Source: Lingula anatina
Lineage: Eukaryota > Brachiopoda > Lingulata > Lingulida > Lingulidae
Length of the DNA: 42,669 bases
Direction: 5' to 3'
Assembly (NCBI RefSeq): GCF_001039355.2
Contig: NW_019774624.1
Coordinates: forward strand, 1,439,171 to 1,481,839
Under the pieces are notes generated by a model. That model was not told the DNA's origin. It was given only the letters and a program-made list of their open reading frames with translations, and ran no database searches. Of the stretch, positions 38,231 to 42,669 are shown one piece after another (position 1 is the first letter of the stretch; the number at the start of each line of letters is the position of its first letter). The position numbers and the translations under genes were made by a program.

Positions 38231-39868
38231 ATGTCAACAAAGACGGTGCTTGCTTTTGTCATTTTTGAATCCTGTATTGGGTTGATTCTTTTCATTTCAT
38301 ACCCTGGCAGTTTCAGTCAGCAAGGCACTCTGAAACCAAACGGCAGCGCGAATACAGAAGACAACGGAAATGACAGAACGGTGGGCGAGCTAGAATACCA
38401 CACGACAAACAAACTTGATGGAAACAACGTTCGATGGATCGGGAAGGAAAGCAAGATGGTAGGACACGAAAAAGTTAATGTTAACCCCCAAAATGGTAAC
38501 CGGCTGTCCCAAATGTATAAAACGGAGACCAAAGCTGAAAACGCTCATGTGAACTCGGATGTGGACGGGATTTGGTCAATTAACGGCCCTGCAGAAAGAG
38601 AACAGCTGCTGTTTTTTTGGTACAAGTGCGGAAACCAGTGCGATGAAAGAAAAAACGTAACCTTACGCCATAATGCCACCGTTATTTTTACCGGCAACAA
38701 ACTTATGATAAGAATTGAAGAGATGAGCGTTAGACTGCCTGTTCCAGAAACACCTTCCAACAGACTCCTTGGGGGAAGTGGATTTCGCGTAGAACTGGTC
38801 GGAAATGAATACCATGTTTGTCCAGTGAGAGATTTTTTCAACGGTACGTACATTGCATTTTGTCCGGAGATCACCGGCTGCGTGAACGGCACCATACATC
38901 TCGACTACACGTTCTTTGAAGCGTACCGCTCCCATCCCAATCCCAGGCCTACTGCTCACTATAATGGGAAACTGTGTCGAGAAAAACAACTTCACCAAAA
39001 AATATTTTCATTTCATGGATGCCCCAAAAACCCCAAGGCGGTTTTGAAACAAGACAGCAAGTCTAAGTTGTGTAAGGTCAAAACGGTGAGGGATTACCTT
39101 GACGGGCGCTGGTGGAACGATGGAGGACGCTGGCGGTGGGGAACAAAAGACGGATGCCGACTCGAATTTGCTGCCGGTGAGAAATTGCTGCAATGTCAGC
39201 GAGGCATGTCGTTGGCTGTAATGGGCGACTCACATATGCGAGAAACTAGGCTATACTTGAATTCATTGTGGGAAGAGGCATTTCGGAAAAGTGTCCTTTC
39301 AAAAAGGGAGAATGGCAACGGGACTAAAGGCGCGCCGCGTTCTTCCTTTAAATTTGCAAAATATCCTAATGACACGGAGAGAGTACTGTCTCTCCTAACG
39401 AGGTCCAGTACTAAAGTGATTCGTAAGAGAAATGTCAAAGAAAATAACACCACTTCCAACTTCAAGAAAAGAGTAATTTTGTTTAACTTCGGCATTTGGT
39501 CACTGGTAAAGGACAGCGCCAAAAGACTTTTACAGCACGACGTTCCATTTTTCATTGACTTTCTGGGCAATCTTCTTCAAAACATGAACACAGACATGGC
39601 GCCTCGGATGATTTACCAAGAAACTCTCCCCAACCCTTGTTGTAACCAGGACTCGAATTACTACATGACGGCAGCGGCGAACGCTAACATCACGAGGCAA
39701 CTTCGAGCGCTGGGCGTCGAGGTAATGGAAGCCTTTCGCGTTGCTAACCCACTTCTACCGACTGTATGTGACACACACCATTACCTCTGTAATCGTAACG
39801 GAACAACCTTCGGCGACACCGGAAAGACGATTGCTCAAATATTATTTAAGATGATATGTAATATATAG
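38231..39868 (+). CDS. Intronless type II membrane protein with PC-esterase/SGNH-type domain
   Basis: A single exon of 545 aa. The first ATG is at 38231 (MSTKTVLAF); the codon six bases upstream is GTG. Residues 5-27 form one hydrophobic signal anchor, so the rest should be lumenal or extracellular. A Ser/Asn-rich stem with several N-X-S/T sites runs to about residue 115. It is followed by a Cys-containing beta-rich part (FFWYKCGNQCDERKNVTL to GKLCREKQL). The esterase part starts at VRDYLDGRWWNDGGRWRWG and has the block I nucleophile motif MGDSHMRET and a late VCDTHHYLCN carrying the Asp-x-x-His dyad. This layout fits PC-esterase proteins (CASD1, NXPE and plant TBL relatives), which act on or resemble enzymes acting on acyl esters of glycans; the substrate here is unknown. 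AATAAA follows at 39916. Confidence 0.8.
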   Translation: MSTKTVLAFVIFESCIGLILFISYPGSFSQQGTLKPNGSANTEDNGNDRTVGELEYHTTNKLDGNNVRWIGKESKMVGHEKVNVNPQNGNRLSQMYKTETKAENAHVNSDVDGIWSINGPAEREQLLFFWYKCGNQCDERKNVTLRHNATVIFTGNKLMIRIEEMSVRLPVPETPSNRLLGGSGFRVELVGNEYHVCPVRDFFNGTYIAFCPEITGCVNGTIHLDYTFFEAYRSHPNPRPTAHYNGKLCREKQLHQKIFSFHGCPKNPKAVLKQDSKSKLCKVKTVRDYLDGRWWNDGGRWRWGTKDGCRLEFAAGEKLLQCQRGMSLAVMGDSHMRETRLYLNSLWEEAFRKSVLSKRENGNGTKGAPRSSFKFAKYPNDTERVLSLLTRSSTKVIRKRNVKENNTTSNFKKRVILFNFGIWSLVKDSAKRLLQHDVPFFIDFLGNLLQNMNTDMAPRMIYQETLPNPCCNQDSNYYMTAAANANITRQLRALGVEVMEAFRVANPLLPTVCDTHHYLCNRNGTTFGDTGKTIAQILFKMICNI

Positions 39869-42669
39869 TGGCTGTACGTAATGATATAAGAAATATAATG
39901 AGGCGTTTTGAAACTAATAAAAGATACACAAATGAGGATTTTGCGCCGANGTACATAAATAAAGAACAAAGCCAGACTTTCTTAAATACTCAAGTTTAAA
40001 CAGGAAATGCTACTGAGAAATTTTTAAATGCCGTCCCATTTAAAAGATGCACTCTCTCTCTCTCCACACACACAGGTAATGTGATTTCTAAAGACTTATT
40101 TAGAGCCCTTAATCTTGCAGTTTTCTTCTAAGTGCTCAGAAACAAGAGCTATTCTCCATGAACCGCAGGAAATGAAATGAACCTCTAAAGATCACAGTAC
40201 TTGGTACAAATATGAAGGAAACTAAAACTGAACGAAGCGAAAAGGATTAACCTTTGGGGGGAAACTTTGTGGTCACTATGCAAAAAGTACAGGTATGCAT
40301 TTGCTCGTTTGAATAATTTCTTAATAATCTCTTGTAGAACCTAATTCGCCTGTGCCAACACTCACTCACTGCACCCTTTCTCACAATGAAAATATGTAAA
40401 ACAATACAAATGCAGTTTCGCTTGGCACGTAGCGCACGTTGAGATGCTAAGGTCAATCGCTTGGACAACTAGGCCATCGTATTCAATACCTAGCTGACAA
40501 AGAGTCAAATCCAAAGTACGGGTCATTAGTTTCCTGATTGGATTAAGATATTTTAAACTTACTGGCATCATGTCAGCTAGTGGTTACCATGACAACATGG
40601 CCCCCGAGCGTGCTCCTACTTAACTAGATGTACTGATTAAAGCAGCAAAAACGACAGAATCTGGCAAGTCATTATTTGAACGAGCACAATCCTTCATCAC
40701 AGAATGCTTAAAAAGTGAATATTTAAACTTCGGCCACCAAAAAAAAAAGTTTTTGGCACCGACGGTAGCGTAGACAATTTTGGAAACCAACACGTGTTCC
40801 AAAATATTGCCCACACTTCATTGTATGACACTTATTCACCTCCCGATTCTGTGGAAAGAAACCACCTACACAACCCAAATAACGGTGGTCTTCACAACAA
40901 GTGCAGCGGAAAAAGACTGGTTCCATTGCATTATTTGGTCCTTTGGTACTCCAGACAAATAAATAAAAAATCACCGAGTTTCTGTGTATAAAAAAAAGTT
41001 AGGCAGTCGGTGATTTTTATGTGAACATTTCACGGATGGAAATAATGCCCCATAAAAAAACTACCACCAACTGCTATTAACCAGCATATACATACACTTA
41101 TAAACAATAAATAATTTAATGACAAGATTATGAAACTGCTTTGGTTTAGTAGTAATTGATAGCGTTTTATGCCCTTGTTGCGCCATAAAACATATCCCAA
41201 ACTTTGTTTCTATTCCTCAATAATGAAAAGTTTATAATTCATGTTGAGATTTCTTGTGACATAACTAATAACGAAATTCATAAATAAAAACCTGCAGTAG
41301 TCAATTCTGATTACCCAATGCGACCATATCAGTAACCAAGACTACAGTAACCATGGCAAACACATAGCAACCAATTCAACAATATCATAATTTGCATGCA
41401 TGAACTGCGTATCAAATGAGATGGTATAAAACTTGCAGGAATGACTTTATATTAAAATGAGGAGTCTTTCTCTAAATTCAGATCTTGAATGGCACAAACT
41501 TGAGAAAATCTCTTTGCCCTTCAATGTGTGTGTGTGTGAAATAGGGAGGTATGAATTCAATCAGAACCAAGAAATTACTTTCAGTTCGTGTCATCTATAA
41601 TATTCAAAATATATTATATACCACTAACAAAAGCAATTTTGTACCAATGGCCTACACTGAAAAGCAAGGACAATTATCCCCTATTTCTTTACCTTTCACA
41701 ATTGCTGGAATGTCTTAGAACAGATTACCGCTGCAAGACGGCTGGCCTTGCATTCTATCAAACCAAGGTTGCAGCTGCCTCATCCACACAGCAACCAACA
41801 GCTTGATATCTATTATTGAACCCAATTGTTATCAATTTTTTCAATTGATCATCACCAGCACGTAAGGAGCGCATGGTCCTTACTCCATTAATACAATAGA
41901 TAAATTCAGAAACTTAACCGTGTCAGGCGACTGCATTGTTATGTGTCAGATGATAATTAATCTTGAAAAAAAACACTTTAAAAATGTTTAGCAATTGCTG
42001 TATCACACTCACTATACAGCTTGTGGTATACACCTATAGAAAATGAACACATTTCAAGATATTGCCATCCAGAATGATTGTATTAGTGACCAAAATGATC
42101 CGAAAAAAGCAATTGGCTTAAGTGCAAGACCAGTACTTTTCCAATCCAGTTAAAAGTGATTACTCCAGCAAGATCACGTCTAACTTACAAGTGTCCACTT
42201 CATTTCCCTTTAAATAAATAGCATAAGTAGTATACAAGACTTCTCAAAGTAGACCCCAATTCACTTACTATGCTAGCAGAATTCTTCACAGTTACCACTG
42301 GAGGCCTTAGTACAAGTAGATGACTTGAGATCAATAATGAAGCCCCTGTTATGAAAATTCACTCTATAAGAGCTGGTTAAAACATGTCTTACAACATTCT
42401 AATTCTGGAGCAAGCACCAATAAGTACTGGGTCTTAACTGACCCGACATGGACAAAGTGTCTTATCCATCTAACAAGTTTTGTCCTTTTGACACTACAAC
42501 TAATACCGAACAGCAACATCTAAATATCAAACCATACTATGAGCAACATCTAAGCCTACCAACTGAAATAGTTTAATGAATAACAAGAAGAAAAGTTAAA
42601 CGTGTTAGATGGATAGTCCACTAATCAAGTCAATAAGGGTAACTTCAAAATAGAAAATGAATAAATTAC
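39869..42669. other. Intergenic region, no gene recognised
   Basis: Apart from the 3' UTR of the preceding gene, a short (CT)(CA) tract at about 40050-40075 and a short (GT)n at about 41525-41538, I see no exon, RNA gene or mobile element that I can support. Short reading frames on both strands show no family features. Confidence 0.55.
39916..39921 (+). terminator. Polyadenylation signal AATAAA
   Basis: It lies about 48 bases after the PC-esterase gene stop. A second AATAAA follows near 39958. One undetermined base is at 39950. Confidence 0.7.

Noticed and set aside
40247-40571. Possible conserved protein fragment on the minus strand with Cys residues
   Set aside because: Overlapping frames share no family features and have no splice-site support.
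41353-41367. GTAACCATGGCAAAC, a possible further X-box
   Set aside because: It has two mismatches to the consensus and no gene start is recognisable nearby in the window.

Overview
This window is animal nuclear DNA, most likely from a bivalve or related mollusc. It is AT-rich, its genes are split into many small exons by AT-rich GT-AG (and a few GC-AG) introns, and it is rich in (CA)n/(CT)n microsatellites, G/C homopolymers and short non-autonomous DNA transposons. There is no bacterial-style gene organisation. The lineage is inferred from protein character and repeat style; I ran no search. One 195-base assembly gap lies at 10996-11190.

Layout: (1) 133-6262 (-): N-terminal part of RSF1, remodeling and spacing factor 1, with nine exons; the 3' part runs off the left edge. 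(2) 6739-9924 (+): an EPSTI1-like protein of seven exons, head-to-head with RSF1, ending in a CUE-like segment. (3) 9925-12271: intergenic, with a MITE and the gap. (4) 12272-17977 (+): a seven-exon nicotinic acetylcholine receptor alpha-type subunit. (5) 19745-22187 (+): a five-exon CFAP97D2/CFAP97D1-like ciliary protein. (6) 23964-26036 (-): AKAP14, four coding exons plus a likely non-coding first exon, tail-to-tail with CFAP97D2. (7) 26797-36028 (+): CDC16/APC6, 17 exons, sharing a divergent promoter with AKAP14. (8) 36029-38230: repeats, including a nested MITE insertion with a paralogous empty site. (9) 38231-39868 (+): an intronless type II membrane protein with a PC-esterase/SGNH-type domain. 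(10) 39869-42669: no gene recognised.

The exon models rest on splice sites whose phases close exactly and on colinear similarity, recalled from memory, to the human families. Summed coding lengths are RSF1 at least 813 aa (partial), EPSTI1-like 323 aa, nAChR 521 aa, CFAP97D2-like 209 aa, AKAP14 184 aa, CDC16 613 aa and PC-esterase 545 aa.

Most interesting points: a four-copy 70-bp minisatellite that duplicates an authentic 5' splice site of RSF1; a ciliary gene pair (CFAP97D2-like and AKAP14), each with a near-consensus RFX X-box; CDC16-CFAP97D2-AKAP14 linkage that may preserve an ancestral gene neighbourhood; a decayed duplicate of CDC16 exon 8 inside a later CDC16 intron; and three MITE families, two with clear target-site duplications.
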